Below the pieces are notes generated by a model. It was not told where the DNA came from, ran no database searches, and saw nothing but the letters and a program-made list of their open reading frames with translations. DNA of 64,000 bases. Source: Sphingomonas sp. KRR8. Its GTDB lineage: Bacteria > Pseudomonadota > Alphaproteobacteria > Sphingomonadales > Sphingomonadaceae. Where the stretch lies: positions 248,001 to 312,000 of the forward strand of contig NZ_CP097462.1 of NCBI RefSeq assembly GCF_023559245.1, in the 5' to 3' direction. The position numbers and the translations under genes are program-made. Every line of letters starts with the position of its first letter. Position 1 is the stretch's first letter. Positions 1 to 7,657 of the stretch are shown piece by piece.

Positions 1-253
1 GCTCCGCAATTCGGCGATTGGCAGCGGACGATCCCGAGCGATCGGTGAACGCGTCGATGCGCGCGTGGCCACCGCCCCGCAGCCGCTCGGCGACGAGGTC
101 GAGATTTCCGGTCCAGTCGGGCCGGATCGCCGATCCTTCACCACTGTCGAAGAAGATTGATGTCGCGCACGGGGCCGCGTTCGCCCTCGAGCACTCTATA
201 GAGGGTGAAAGAGCGGCGCCCTGGAGGGCAATGACAAGCAAGGAAAGAAGCAT
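1..253 (-). CDS. OmpA-like domain protein, N-terminal part, cut by window edge
   Basis: Reading from an ATG at 253 toward position 1 gives 84 codons without a stop. The product starts with a hydrophobic signal-like stretch (MLLSLLVIALQGAAL), then has an OmpA/MotB C-terminal-type fold: IFFDSGEGSAI near residue 31, LDLVAERLRGGG, then DAFTDRSGS and AANRRIAE, which matches the peptidoglycan-binding pattern (FDSGSA...HTDRSGS...N..LSE). The known family role is non-covalent anchoring of outer membrane or periplasmic proteins to peptidoglycan. The remainder lies outside the window, so total length is unknown. The domain begins almost directly after the signal peptide, so this is a small periplasmic protein rather than a beta-barrel OmpA. 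Confidence 0.75.
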   Translation of the reverse strand, partial: MLLSLLVIALQGAALSPSIECSRANAAPCATSIFFDSGEGSAIRPDWTGNLDLVAERLRGGGHARIDAFTDRSGSSAANRRIAE

Positions 254-359
254 CAGCGGCCTTTTGGCAGGCGAGACCCGAGCTCGCCCGTCATGCGCCG
301 CAGAAGTCGAAGATGTAAAGGGACAAGCCGGCAGCTCACGCCACGGGCGTCACTTGCCT

Positions 360-515
360 TCAGGCGGCCGACAGCCCCTCGGCTTCGGCAGCGCGCGCGG
401 CGAACTGCTGCGCCAGCTTTGCATGCCACTGGCGAGCATTATCGGTCATCGCCCGTTGCGCCGCCATCCGTTCTTCCGCTGCACGGCGGAAGTAATAACG
501 CTGATTTGATTCCAC
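360..515 (-). CDS. Small hypothetical protein (51 aa), GTG start
   Basis: A 51-codon frame starts with GTG at 515 and ends with TGA at 360-362. It begins VESNQRYYFRRAAEERMAA and ends AEAEGLSAA. An in-frame TGA lies just upstream, so GTG is the first possible start. The sequence is charged and Ala-rich, predicted helical, with no signal peptide or membrane segment. Its Q-x-Y-Y-x-R-R-A-x-E-E opening resembles short alphaproteobacterial proteins of unknown role, but I cannot name a family. The Shine-Dalgarno is weak (GGGGACGGG). Conserved-looking amino acid use supports coding; the function is unknown. Confidence 0.5.
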   Translation of the reverse strand: MESNQRYYFRRAAEERMAAQRAMTDNARQWHAKLAQQFAARAAEAEGLSAA

Positions 516-746
516 TGCCCGTCCCCGGCTGAATCCACGTCAATTTGCTAGCAGAGCATGAGTGAAGAGTCCTACCGAGTGGTAAATATCCACAGGGCGG
601 TCGCCGCGCGCATGGCTCGTCTCACCCCGGGACAGCACTGTGCTCTGGCGGTGACATCCTCACCTTCTCGACTTACCGACGAAACCCAACGGTTCATCGA
701 CCGTTGAGCAAGCGAACTGAATTTCTTGGGCGAGAGGGTGCCTACC

Positions 747-989
747 ATGCTCCAGCAGACCGATAATCAGCGCCGTGCGTTCGATCCGGCCGTGCGTGGC
801 TATCACGTTGTCTACCGCGAGAATGCAGTGAACCGCTGTCCGGGCTGCGGCCGCAGTCATTGGCTGATCGGCCGGATGCTGGCCGAATGCGGATTCTGCG
901 GCACGGCGTTGCCACTGAGCGAAAGTCAGGGGAGCGGCACTGTATTGTTCAAGAGCCACGGTCCGCGCGGTACCAAGCTCGCCGCCTGA
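747..989 (+). CDS. Zinc-ribbon protein (80 aa)
   Basis: The start is ATG 747, preceded by GAGAGGG; an in-frame TTG at 726 would lengthen it by seven residues. The central part carries two CxxC-type knuckles, CPGCGRSHW near residue 38 and CGFCG near residue 57, spaced like a treble-clef or zinc-ribbon site that would bind one Zn ion with four Cys. The N-terminus has the motif RAFDPAVRGYHVVYRE. No enzyme domain is visible. Such small ribbons are often nucleic-acid or protein contacts, but that is inference. It is a monocistronic-looking gene followed 39 bp later by a secreted protein gene on the same strand. Confidence 0.6.
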   Translation: MLQQTDNQRRAFDPAVRGYHVVYRENAVNRCPGCGRSHWLIGRMLAECGFCGTALPLSESQGSGTVLFKSHGPRGTKLAA

Positions 990-1028
990 CGACTCCCCGG
1001 GCTGCCCCGTTTCGGCTATGGAACGGGG

Positions 1029-1364
1029 ATGGTCAGGGCGATTTCGGCAATGGCGCTGCTTGCTGCGCTGAGCTCATCGGCGGCGGGTGCACCGCACTCC
1101 ATCACCATCATCAATGGGACCGGCGCGCCGCTGCGCGATGTGGCTGCAAAGCCGGAAAAAGGCGGCAGCTGGGATTCGCTGACACCTGGGCTGAGCCCGG
1201 GTGCGAAGACCGGTGTTTCTGTCGATCCCGACCTTTGCGCTTACGAAGTGAAGGCGACGGCGGCCGGGGCCACTCTCACCTGGCGTGGGGTCAACCTCTG
1301 CGAGACCAGCTCGGTGACGCTGAACCGGCGGGCCGATGGGACACTCTGGGTCGACTACGACTGA
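1029..1364 (+). CDS. Small secreted hypothetical protein (111 aa)
   Basis: The N-terminus VRAISAMALLAALSSSAAGA is a clear Sec signal peptide with likely cleavage after the Ala-rich end near residue 20. The mature part (about 90 aa) is predicted beta-rich and has two cysteines (DLCAYE and NLCETSS) about 22 residues apart that could form one periplasmic disulfide. The start is ATG 1029 with GGAACGGGG just upstream. No family is recognised. The last 74 bp overlap the 3' end of the opposite-strand gene at 1291, an unusual arrangement that makes one of the two C-termini less certain. Confidence 0.55.
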   Translation: MVRAISAMALLAALSSSAAGAPHSITIINGTGAPLRDVAAKPEKGGSWDSLTPGLSPGAKTGVSVDPDLCAYEVKATAAGATLTWRGVNLCETSSVTLNRRADGTLWVDYD

Positions 1365-1617
1365 CGCGGCGCGGCGCCACCCGGACCCGGGCTGCCGCCG
1401 CTGAGGCAGGACGCACGCTGTCGAGAAGCCTGGGTCCGGCGATGAAGACTACCAGCAGGCAGACACCGAAGAACAGCCATCCGAGCCAGCCGGGGTAGAG
1501 GTTCAGATAGTGCTTCCCGCGTTCCACTGCGCCTAATGCGATGGCCCATGTGACAGCCCACGCTTCCCAACGGGTGCGGATTACGAACAGGCGGCCAAGG
1601 CGCTTCAACATCGACAT
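1291..1617 (-). CDS. Conserved hypothetical inner-membrane protein (108 aa)
   Basis: The N-terminal part reads MSMLKRLGRLFVIRTRWEAW and continues with the segment IALGAVERGKHYLNLYPG and a hydrophobic helix (WLGWLFFGVCLLVVFIAG). I associate this order with a short sphingomonad membrane protein of unknown role (from memory, not searched). One or two membrane helices are expected. The C-terminal 40 residues are Arg/Ser/Pro-rich and lie antisense to the neighbour at 1029-1364, so this tail may be poorly conserved. ATG at 1617, 1611 or 1641 are all possible starts; 1617 is chosen because a G-rich stretch precedes it. Confidence 0.5.
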   Translation of the reverse strand: MSMLKRLGRLFVIRTRWEAWAVTWAIALGAVERGKHYLNLYPGWLGWLFFGVCLLVVFIAGPRLLDSVRPASAAAARVRVAPRRVSRSRPRVSHRPAGSASPSWSRRG

Positions 1618-1720
1618 ATGGTTAAGCAACCCCCGTGCCACTGGCGCAGTTCCGGGCTTTTTGCATTAACCATATTGAGACACTGTCAGTTATCCCGACA
1701 GTCGAACAGGCGCGAGCAGC

Positions 1721-2974
1721 TTAGAGGAGTTGGGAGAGGTCGAGGGTGTCGAGCAGGGCCGCGCGCGCCTGCTCGACCTGAGCAAGCAGCTGCGGCGAGC
1801 CGAGGTCTGCTGGCGCAATCTCTTCGGGCCAGGTGCGGCTGATGACGGAAGAGAGGCGATCCAGCTTCGGCTCGTCGACCAGGAAGCGCGGGTCGATGGC
1901 GGCCGGGTCGGCGACCACCCGAAGGCGCAGGCAGGCGGGGCCGCCGCCGTTGGCCATGGATTCTCGCACGTTGACCACTTCAACACGTCGGATCGCTCCG
2001 TTGCCGGCGAGGTGGCGCTGGAGCCAGTTCCACACGCTGGTCGTCTCACGCGCTTCTTCGGGAATGATCAGCGTCGGTTGCCCGTCCGGCGGGGTCACCA
2101 GTTGGGCGTTGAACAGGTAGGATCGGATCGCGTCGTCGAGGCCGACGTCCGCGGCTGCGACCTCGACATATTCGAACGCAGGGAAGCGGGTGTTCAGCTG
2201 GTCGAGCAGGCCGTCCCGATCAGCAAAGGCCTGCTCGTGCGCGAACAGCACGCGTTCATTGGCGACCGCGACCACGTCATTGTGGAAGGCACCCGCGGCG
2301 ATCGCTTCCTCCGACTGTTCCACGAACAAGGTGCGTTCCGGATCAAGGCCGTGGAGCCGGGCGACCGCGCGGCTGGCCTCGAGATGCTGCCGGGCAGGGA
2401 AGGCACCCCCGCTTACCCCGTAAACGAACAGCTCGAGCCCAGGTGCGCCGTGCCGTTCGGTCAACCGCATGTGATTGGCCGCGCCCTCGTCGCCGAAGGC
2501 AGAGGGGACGGGCGCGTGGATCCGGAAGTAGCGGTCGTCCGCGAAAGCGAGACGAAGCTGCGCCAGCGTCGCGGGCCATTCATGGCTGCGGTGCGGCATC
2601 GACTTGAGGTTGGCGACGGTGAGGTGCGTTCGACCGTCGGCCGTGTCCGGACCCGGCGACACAGTCGCGGCATTGGCAGCCCACATCGAACTGGCGGACA
2701 TGGCATTGGCGAGCAGTGCGGTATCCGCTTGCTCAGCCTCGACGCCCAATTCCGCCAGCCACCCGCGCGCAGGTCGCGGCTGCGGCACGAACAGGCCTTG
2801 CGTCAGGCCGAGCGCCAGATTGGCGCGCATCTTGTCGAGACCCTGCAGCGCGGCGGCTCGCGGCCGGCTGGATGCGCCCATGTTGCGCATGGCTGCGAGG
2901 TTGCCGAAGCTCAGCCCGGCGTAATTGTGGCTGGGGCCGACGATCCCGTCAAAGTTGATCTCAGTAAGCGACAT
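1721..2974 (-). CDS. astB: N-succinylarginine dihydrolase
   Basis: AstB hydrolyses N2-succinyl-L-arginine to N2-succinyl-L-ornithine, two ammonia and CO2, step 2 of the arginine succinyltransferase pathway in the cytoplasm. The 417-residue product has the typical N-terminus (MSLTEINFDGIVGPSHNYAG), the HNDVVAVANERV segment with the catalytic His, and the late GGGPACLRLRVV segment with the catalytic Cys. This agrees with the amidinotransferase fold and the usual family length of about 440. ATG 2974 overlaps the astA stop by one base, so translation is coupled. An upstream in-frame extension to 3085 lies inside astA and is rejected. It is the last gene of the operon. Confidence 0.95.
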   Translation of the reverse strand: MSLTEINFDGIVGPSHNYAGLSFGNLAAMRNMGASSRPRAAALQGLDKMRANLALGLTQGLFVPQPRPARGWLAELGVEAEQADTALLANAMSASSMWAANAATVSPGPDTADGRTHLTVANLKSMPHRSHEWPATLAQLRLAFADDRYFRIHAPVPSAFGDEGAANHMRLTERHGAPGLELFVYGVSGGAFPARQHLEASRAVARLHGLDPERTLFVEQSEEAIAAGAFHNDVVAVANERVLFAHEQAFADRDGLLDQLNTRFPAFEYVEVAAADVGLDDAIRSYLFNAQLVTPPDGQPTLIIPEEARETTSVWNWLQRHLAGNGAIRRVEVVNVRESMANGGGPACLRLRVVADPAAIDPRFLVDEPKLDRLSSVISRTWPEEIAPADLGSPQLLAQVEQARAALLDTLDLSQLL

Positions 2975-3990
2975 CAGCGGCTCACCGACAGTACGGTGTC
3001 GCCCTCGGAGACTTCGAGCAGTTTCGCGGTTTCCGTGCTGAGTTGCAGGCCTCCGTCCTCGGTCCGGCGCACCTGGCCCAGGCAAGAGCGGAAGCCCTTG
3101 AGGTGACCGGTTGCGAGCAGCATCCTGATCGTCCCCCCTTCGCCGATCGCCACGACTTTCTCCTCCACCGACTCCCGGACGGTACGGATCTGGTCCGTGC
3201 GGCAGGTGACGGTCGGACCGCCGTCGAAGATGTCGATGTAGCGCTCGAACTCGAAACCCTCGCCCTCGAGCATGCGAAGCGCAGCGCGGCCGGTGGGGTG
3301 CGGCTGCCCCATGACGGCCTTGGCGCTGTCAGGAAGGAGTGAGACGTAGATGGGCGACTTGGGCATCAGCTCGGCGATGAAGCGAGTGCCGTTGACCGCG
3401 TTGAAGGCGTCGGCCTCGGGAAAGCTCATGTCGAAGAACCGGCCGGCGAGCGCATCCCAGAAGGGCGAATTGCCGCCCTCGTCCATGACCCCGCGAAGTT
3501 CCGCCAGAACGCGGTCGCCGAACCGTGCCCGGTGCTGCTTGATGAACAGATAACGGCTGCGGGCGAGCAGCAGGCCAAGTCCGCCGGCGCGCATGCCGGG
3601 ATGAAGGAAGAGGCCGCCCACCTCGCTCGACCCCTCGAGGTCGGTGGTGAGGGTCAGCAGCTGGTTGCGGAAGGTCTTGCCGAGCTCGGGCGACCATTGG
3701 GTGAGCGTCGACAGGTGATAGCTGTAGAAGGCTTCGGTCGAGCCGACCTTGCCGAACACCTGGCAAGTGCCGCGGATCAGCTTGGCCTTGGGGTCTTCCA
3801 GCACGAAGATGTAGCAGTCGTCGCCCTGTTCATCGCCGACGCGTTCGAAGGCGTCCTCCGAGCGGGCGAGTTTCTGGACAAGAGTGCCCTTGTCGGCCGG
3901 AAGGTTGGTGAACCCGCCGCCCGTCAGCTTCGCCATCTCGTAAATGGCATCGAAGTCGTCGGGCGTGGCGGGGCGGACCCGGAAGCTCAT
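2974..3990 (-). CDS. astA: Arginine N-succinyltransferase
   Basis: AstA transfers the succinyl group of succinyl-CoA to the alpha-amino group of arginine, the first step of the AST route that turns arginine into glutamate and succinate. The 338-aa product starts MSFRVRPATPDDFDAIYEMA, a GNAT-like opening, and keeps TGGGFTNLPAD, SEVGGLFLHPGMRAGG and RFFDMSFPEAD, all characteristic of this family. ATG 3990 overlaps the stop of the upstream M20 hydrolase in an ATGA, and its own stop abuts astB, so the three genes form one coupled unit. No astC, astD or astE is present here. Confidence 0.95.
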   Translation of the reverse strand: MSFRVRPATPDDFDAIYEMAKLTGGGFTNLPADKGTLVQKLARSEDAFERVGDEQGDDCYIFVLEDPKAKLIRGTCQVFGKVGSTEAFYSYHLSTLTQWSPELGKTFRNQLLTLTTDLEGSSEVGGLFLHPGMRAGGLGLLLARSRYLFIKQHRARFGDRVLAELRGVMDEGGNSPFWDALAGRFFDMSFPEADAFNAVNGTRFIAELMPKSPIYVSLLPDSAKAVMGQPHPTGRAALRMLEGEGFEFERYIDIFDGGPTVTCRTDQIRTVRESVEEKVVAIGEGGTIRMLLATGHLKGFRSCLGQVRRTEDGGLQLSTETAKLLEVSEGDTVLSVSR

Positions 3991-5195
3991 GCCGCCTCCT
4001 GCGCCAGCCGAGCGATGGTCAGCGCCGACAGGGCGGCACGTTCGGCGAGAGACGAGACGATCAGATATTCCTCCGCGGAGTGGATGGCGCCGCCGCGAAC
4101 GCCCATGGTGTCGACCACCGGTACGCCACAGGCGGCGATGTTATTGCCGTCGCACACGCCTCCCGACGGTTGCCAGCTAATCGGCTGGCCGAGGTCCGCA
4201 CCGGCACGGGCGACAAGGCCGAACAGCTGTTCCAGCGACGGAGTCATAGGCTTGGGTGGTCGGCCGAACGCGCCGTGCCGGTGGATAGCAACGTCATGTG
4301 AAGTGGCGACGGAGGTGACCGCATCGGTGATGGCGCTGTCTGCCTTTGCCTGAAGCTCCGGCGTGGCTGGGCGCAGGTTCACGCGCAGAACGGCGTGGTC
4401 CGGCACGACATTGTTGGGGCCACCCCCATCCATCCGCGCGACGTTCACGGTCAGGCCCGGCTCGATCAGTGCGGTCAGGCGAAGCGCGAGATCGGCGGCC
4501 GCCACCACCGCATTGCGTCCGTCCTGCGGGTTCCGGCCGGCGTGCGCCGAACGGCCGCTGACGATGAAGCTGAAGTTCCCGCTTCCTGGGCGAGCGCCGG
4601 CAAGTGTGCCGTCCGGCAGAGCCGAGGGTTCGTAGGTAAGCGCGGCGCGCTTGCCCCGCGCAGCCTGCGCCAGCAATCCGGCCGAGGCGGGGGAGCCGAC
4701 CTCTTCGTCGCTGTTGATGACGACTTCATAGCCGACGCGGGCGGACAACGGGCTCGCCTCCAGCGCGCGGAGGGCGGCGAGCATCACCGCGATGCCCCCC
4801 TTCATGTCCGCAACTCCAGGGCCATTGAGGATGTCGTCCTCGCGCCAGGCAAGCTGCTGGAACGGGTGATCAGCCGGATAGACCGTATCCATGTGGCCGG
4901 TGAAAAGCAGCTGGAGCGGTGCGCTCGGGCGAACGGCGAGGTGAAGATGCCGGCCATTACCGACGGCGCGCTCGGCGCCCTCGCGATCGATCGCCGTTAC
5001 CGGCGCAGGCTCCACCAGCTGCGGTTGCCCGGGAAGGCCGGCGAAGGCATCGGCGAGCAGGCGGGCCATCGCGTTCAGGCCGTCAAGATTGCCGGAACCG
5101 CTGTTGATTGCGGCCCAGTTCTGTACCTGGTCGAGCATCGGCGCGGAGGCGGCGTACTCCACCAGAAACTGCTCAGCTGCGGTCAATTCCCCCAT
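3987..5195 (-). CDS. M20-family metallohydrolase in the ast operon
   Basis: This 402-residue di-zinc amidohydrolase of the M20 / carboxypeptidase G2 (ArgE/DapE) group carries GHMDTVYP (metal His and catalytic Asp), the ADMKGG metal Asp, the NSDEEVGS Glu pair, a lid dimerisation domain around residues 190-310 (SGRSAHAG), and a C-terminal metal His in GGAIHSAEEY. It is the first gene of the operon with astA and astB. From position one can infer that it acts on an acylated amino acid, perhaps replacing AstE (removal of succinate from N-succinylglutamate), but AstE proper belongs to the M14 family and the substrate is not shown. It could instead feed arginine from a conjugate. Confidence 0.85.
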   Translation of the reverse strand: MGELTAAEQFLVEYAASAPMLDQVQNWAAINSGSGNLDGLNAMARLLADAFAGLPGQPQLVEPAPVTAIDREGAERAVGNGRHLHLAVRPSAPLQLLFTGHMDTVYPADHPFQQLAWREDDILNGPGVADMKGGIAVMLAALRALEASPLSARVGYEVVINSDEEVGSPASAGLLAQAARGKRAALTYEPSALPDGTLAGARPGSGNFSFIVSGRSAHAGRNPQDGRNAVVAAADLALRLTALIEPGLTVNVARMDGGGPNNVVPDHAVLRVNLRPATPELQAKADSAITDAVTSVATSHDVAIHRHGAFGRPPKPMTPSLEQLFGLVARAGADLGQPISWQPSGGVCDGNNIAACGVPVVDTMGVRGGAIHSAEEYLIVSSLAERAALSALTIARLAQEAA

Positions 5196-5323
5196 GAGTG
5201 CGTCCTAGCGAGCCGGAGCCCGGAAGGCCACACCGGGCCGATGCTCAATCAGCGCAGCGGGCGGAGAAATGCGGCCATCTTTGACGGGCGGCTTGCTTCG
5301 CACGCCGCGCGCGAACGGGAGAA

Positions 5324-5794
5324 CTACAGATACTCGTCCCAATGCTCGATCAGGCGGCGGTAAAGGTCGCGCTTGAACGGGACGATGAGGTCCGGGAGCG
5401 TGTGGGCCGGCACCCACTTCCAGCTGTCGAACTCCGGGTGCTTGGTGGCGATGTTCACGTCCGACTGCCGGCCAAGGAAGCGGCACAGGAACCAGTCCTG
5501 CTCCTGTCCCTTCCATTTGCCGCCCCACAGCTTGTGACGAAGCTCCTCGGGCAGGTCGTAGCGCAACCGCTCTGGATGATCGGCGATCCGCTCGACGAGG
5601 TACTGCGGGATTCCGGTTTCTTCTTCCAGTTCCCGAAGCGCTGTCTCCCATGGCTGCTCGCCCGGGTCGATGCCGCCTTGTGGCATCTGCCAGGCTTCGT
5701 CCGTGTTATCGATCCGCTTGCCGACCCAGACCTGCTTGTCCGCATTGAGCAGCATGATGCCGACACCGCGGCGGTAATTCTCGTCCTTGGCCAT
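5324..5794 (-). CDS. rppH: RNA pyrophosphohydrolase (Nudix)
   Basis: RppH removes pyrophosphate from the 5' triphosphate end of mRNAs, starting RNase E-dependent decay. The 156-aa product begins MAKDENYRRGVGIML and has the full Nudix box at residues 40-62 (GGIDPGE...RELEEETGI) with the metal-binding Glu residues, followed by the KWKGQEQDWFL segment typical of RppH. Length fits the alphaproteobacterial form (about 160). ATG 5794 is chosen by family alignment; an open frame continues upstream to 5974 but lacks conservation. The 128-bp gap after the ast operon start shows nothing clear. The gene is divergent from the sulfotransferase at 5918. Confidence 0.92.
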   Translation of the reverse strand: MAKDENYRRGVGIMLLNADKQVWVGKRIDNTDEAWQMPQGGIDPGEQPWETALRELEEETGIPQYLVERIADHPERLRYDLPEELRHKLWGGKWKGQEQDWFLCRFLGRQSDVNIATKHPEFDSWKWVPAHTLPDLIVPFKRDLYRRLIEHWDEYL

Positions 5795-5917
5795 GCGGCA
5801 GGAGATGGAGGGCGGTCCATTCGGACGCAAGCGAGGAAGTCGCTTGCCCGCAGTCCCGTTCCGGCTTGGCAGACCGGCACCACGCGGCTTTAACCATTCC
5901 TTTTCGGTCTTCACGAG

Positions 5918-6685
5918 ATGGCTTGGCACGGCACTGGCTTGAGGTTTGCGTTGGACGGCCTGTTCTTTTTCCACCTGGCCAAAGCGGGCGGCGTTTCGCT
6001 CCGGACCGCCCTACACCGACGCTTTGCGCCCGAGGAATGTGCTCCGGTCATCGAGAACGACACGGTCGACCACATCCGCAATGCTGGAAATTACCAATTC
6101 GCCCGAGGCTTTCGCTTCTATGCCGGCCACTTCGGCGCGGACATCTTCCGAGCCGTGGACGACGGCCATCAGGTGGTCACCAACTTCCGTCATCCGGTCT
6201 CCCGCGTCGGGTCACTCTACCGGTTCTTCCGCTCAGTTCCGATCCCGGAAAAGGATCTGGTTCACCCGCGGTTCTTCGCCGTTCGTTTTGCACGCGACCG
6301 CACTTTCGAGGAGTTTGTGCTCACTGACGATCCACGGGTGCGGGTGTACACCGAGAACCACCACGCACGGCAGCTGACCCAATCGCCCTGGCAACTCCCG
6401 GCAGAGATCGACTTGCCGGCGGCGGTGGCGCTGATCGACAGGATGCCATGCTTCTACGTCTGCGAGGAGCCGGAGCGCTCATTGGCCTGGTTCGGCGAGC
6501 AGTTCGGGTTGGCCGACATCCCGCGTGAGAACGTCACGCCGCCTCAGGAGAGTTCGGGCGACACGGCCGGGATGAGCGATGCCATCCTCGCCATCAACCC
6601 GTTCGACCTCGCACTCTACGACTATGCGCTCGCCCGGCTGCGCGCGCGTCGAGCGGACTGTGGTCCGAAGCGGGCTGCGGCCTAG
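5918..6685 (+). CDS. Sulfotransferase-family protein
   Basis: The 255-aa product has the two PAPS-binding signatures of cytosolic-type sulfotransferases: FFHLAKAGGVSLR at about residues 17-29 (5'-phosphosulfate loop) and FRHPVSRVGSLYRFFR near residues 90-105 (3'-phosphate motif). The family transfers sulfate from PAPS to sugars, peptides or lipids. No glycosyltransferase, PAPS synthase or polysaccharide locus lies nearby, so the acceptor is unknown. The start may be slightly internal because the P-loop comes very early. Its stop shares the palindrome CTAG with the stop of the convergent esterase gene. Confidence 0.75.
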   Translation: MAWHGTGLRFALDGLFFFHLAKAGGVSLRTALHRRFAPEECAPVIENDTVDHIRNAGNYQFARGFRFYAGHFGADIFRAVDDGHQVVTNFRHPVSRVGSLYRFFRSVPIPEKDLVHPRFFAVRFARDRTFEEFVLTDDPRVRVYTENHHARQLTQSPWQLPAEIDLPAAVALIDRMPCFYVCEEPERSLAWFGEQFGLADIPRENVTPPQESSGDTAGMSDAILAINPFDLALYDYALARLRARRADCGPKRAAA

Positions 6686-7605
6686 GCGACCAGCAGCTTC
6701 AGGTGCGCGATGCAGCGTTCGAGGTCAGCCTGGGCACTCGGCAGGGCTTTACGCAGGTTGAGGAAGCCGTGAATGGTGCCCTCGGCCTCGAGGTAGATCA
6801 CGGACACCCCGGCCTGTGCGCAAGCGGCGGCATAGGCCCGGCCCTGATCCCGGATCGGGTCGAGGCTGGCGGTGACGACGAGCGTCGGCGGCATTCCGCG
6901 CTGATCCTGGTGGAGCGGGTCATAACGCCAATCCTTGCGATCGGGCGCGTAGCATTGGTCGAACCAGTCCATCCCCTCGCGGGTGAGGAGATAGCCCTCA
7001 CCGAAATCGGTGAAGCTCGGATAGCCCTCGGTTGGGTTGGCGGCGGGGTAGATCGGCCATTGCGCGACCACCGGGACGGCGGCCGGCTCGTCGCGTAGCG
7101 CCAGGGTGGCGACGATCGCGAAATTGCCGCCGGCGCTGTCGCCGCAGGGGATGAGGCCGGTCACCTTGCGACCGAGCTCGGCCGGGCTGTCCGCGACCCA
7201 CCGAGTGGCCGCGATCGAGTCCTCGACGCCGGCGGGGAAAGGGTGTTCCGGGGCGAGGCGGTAGTCGACGCTGACCACCGGAAAGTCGATCAGCCGCGCG
7301 ATCTCGGCGCAGGCGGAGGCATGCGTGTCCAGGTCGCCCAGCACAAAACCGCCACCATGATAGAAGACCAGAACAGGACCAGGTCCGCGTTCGCAGCGGG
7401 CGTCGAACAAGCGCATCGGGCAAGGGCCACCGGCAAGGTCGCGAATGACAGCAAGTTCGCCCACCTCTTGGTCGAACAGCTTGCGTGATGCATGCATCAT
7501 CCCGCGCGCCTGTTCGGGACCCACCTCGTGGCTTTTGGGGCCGTTCAGGCCATTAAGCATGTCGAGGAAGGCGCGAACGTCGGGGCGAACGAAGGGCTGG
7601 GTCAT
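6682..7605 (-). CDS. HSL-family alpha/beta hydrolase (esterase/lipase)
   Basis: The 307-aa protein has the hormone-sensitive-lipase oxyanion motif HGGGF (near residue 84), the nucleophile elbow GDSAGG, the acid in ASLDPIRDQG and the catalytic His in GTIHGF, giving a complete Ser-Asp-His triad. Such enzymes hydrolyse short to medium acyl esters in the cytoplasm. There is no signal peptide. It stands alone, divergent from korA (52 bp) and convergent with the sulfotransferase gene. The physiological substrate cannot be told. Confidence 0.88.
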   Translation of the reverse strand: MTQPFVRPDVRAFLDMLNGLNGPKSHEVGPEQARGMMHASRKLFDQEVGELAVIRDLAGGPCPMRLFDARCERGPGPVLVFYHGGGFVLGDLDTHASACAEIARLIDFPVVSVDYRLAPEHPFPAGVEDSIAATRWVADSPAELGRKVTGLIPCGDSAGGNFAIVATLALRDEPAAVPVVAQWPIYPAANPTEGYPSFTDFGEGYLLTREGMDWFDQCYAPDRKDWRYDPLHQDQRGMPPTLVVTASLDPIRDQGRAYAAACAQAGVSVIYLEAEGTIHGFLNLRKALPSAQADLERCIAHLKLLVA

Positions 7606-7657
7606 CTTGTCACCTTAGCATGACGATAAGCTCGCAAAAGCCTGTTGCAGGCGCTAG

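Noticed and set aside
558..707. 49-codon plus-strand frame (begins MSEESYRVVNIHRAVAARM)
   Set aside because: No Shine-Dalgarno and no recognisable family; it may be chance. Kept only as a note.
660..959. 99-codon frame antisense to the zinc-ribbon gene
   Set aside because: It mirrors the codon pattern of the real gene; no domain and no ribosome site.
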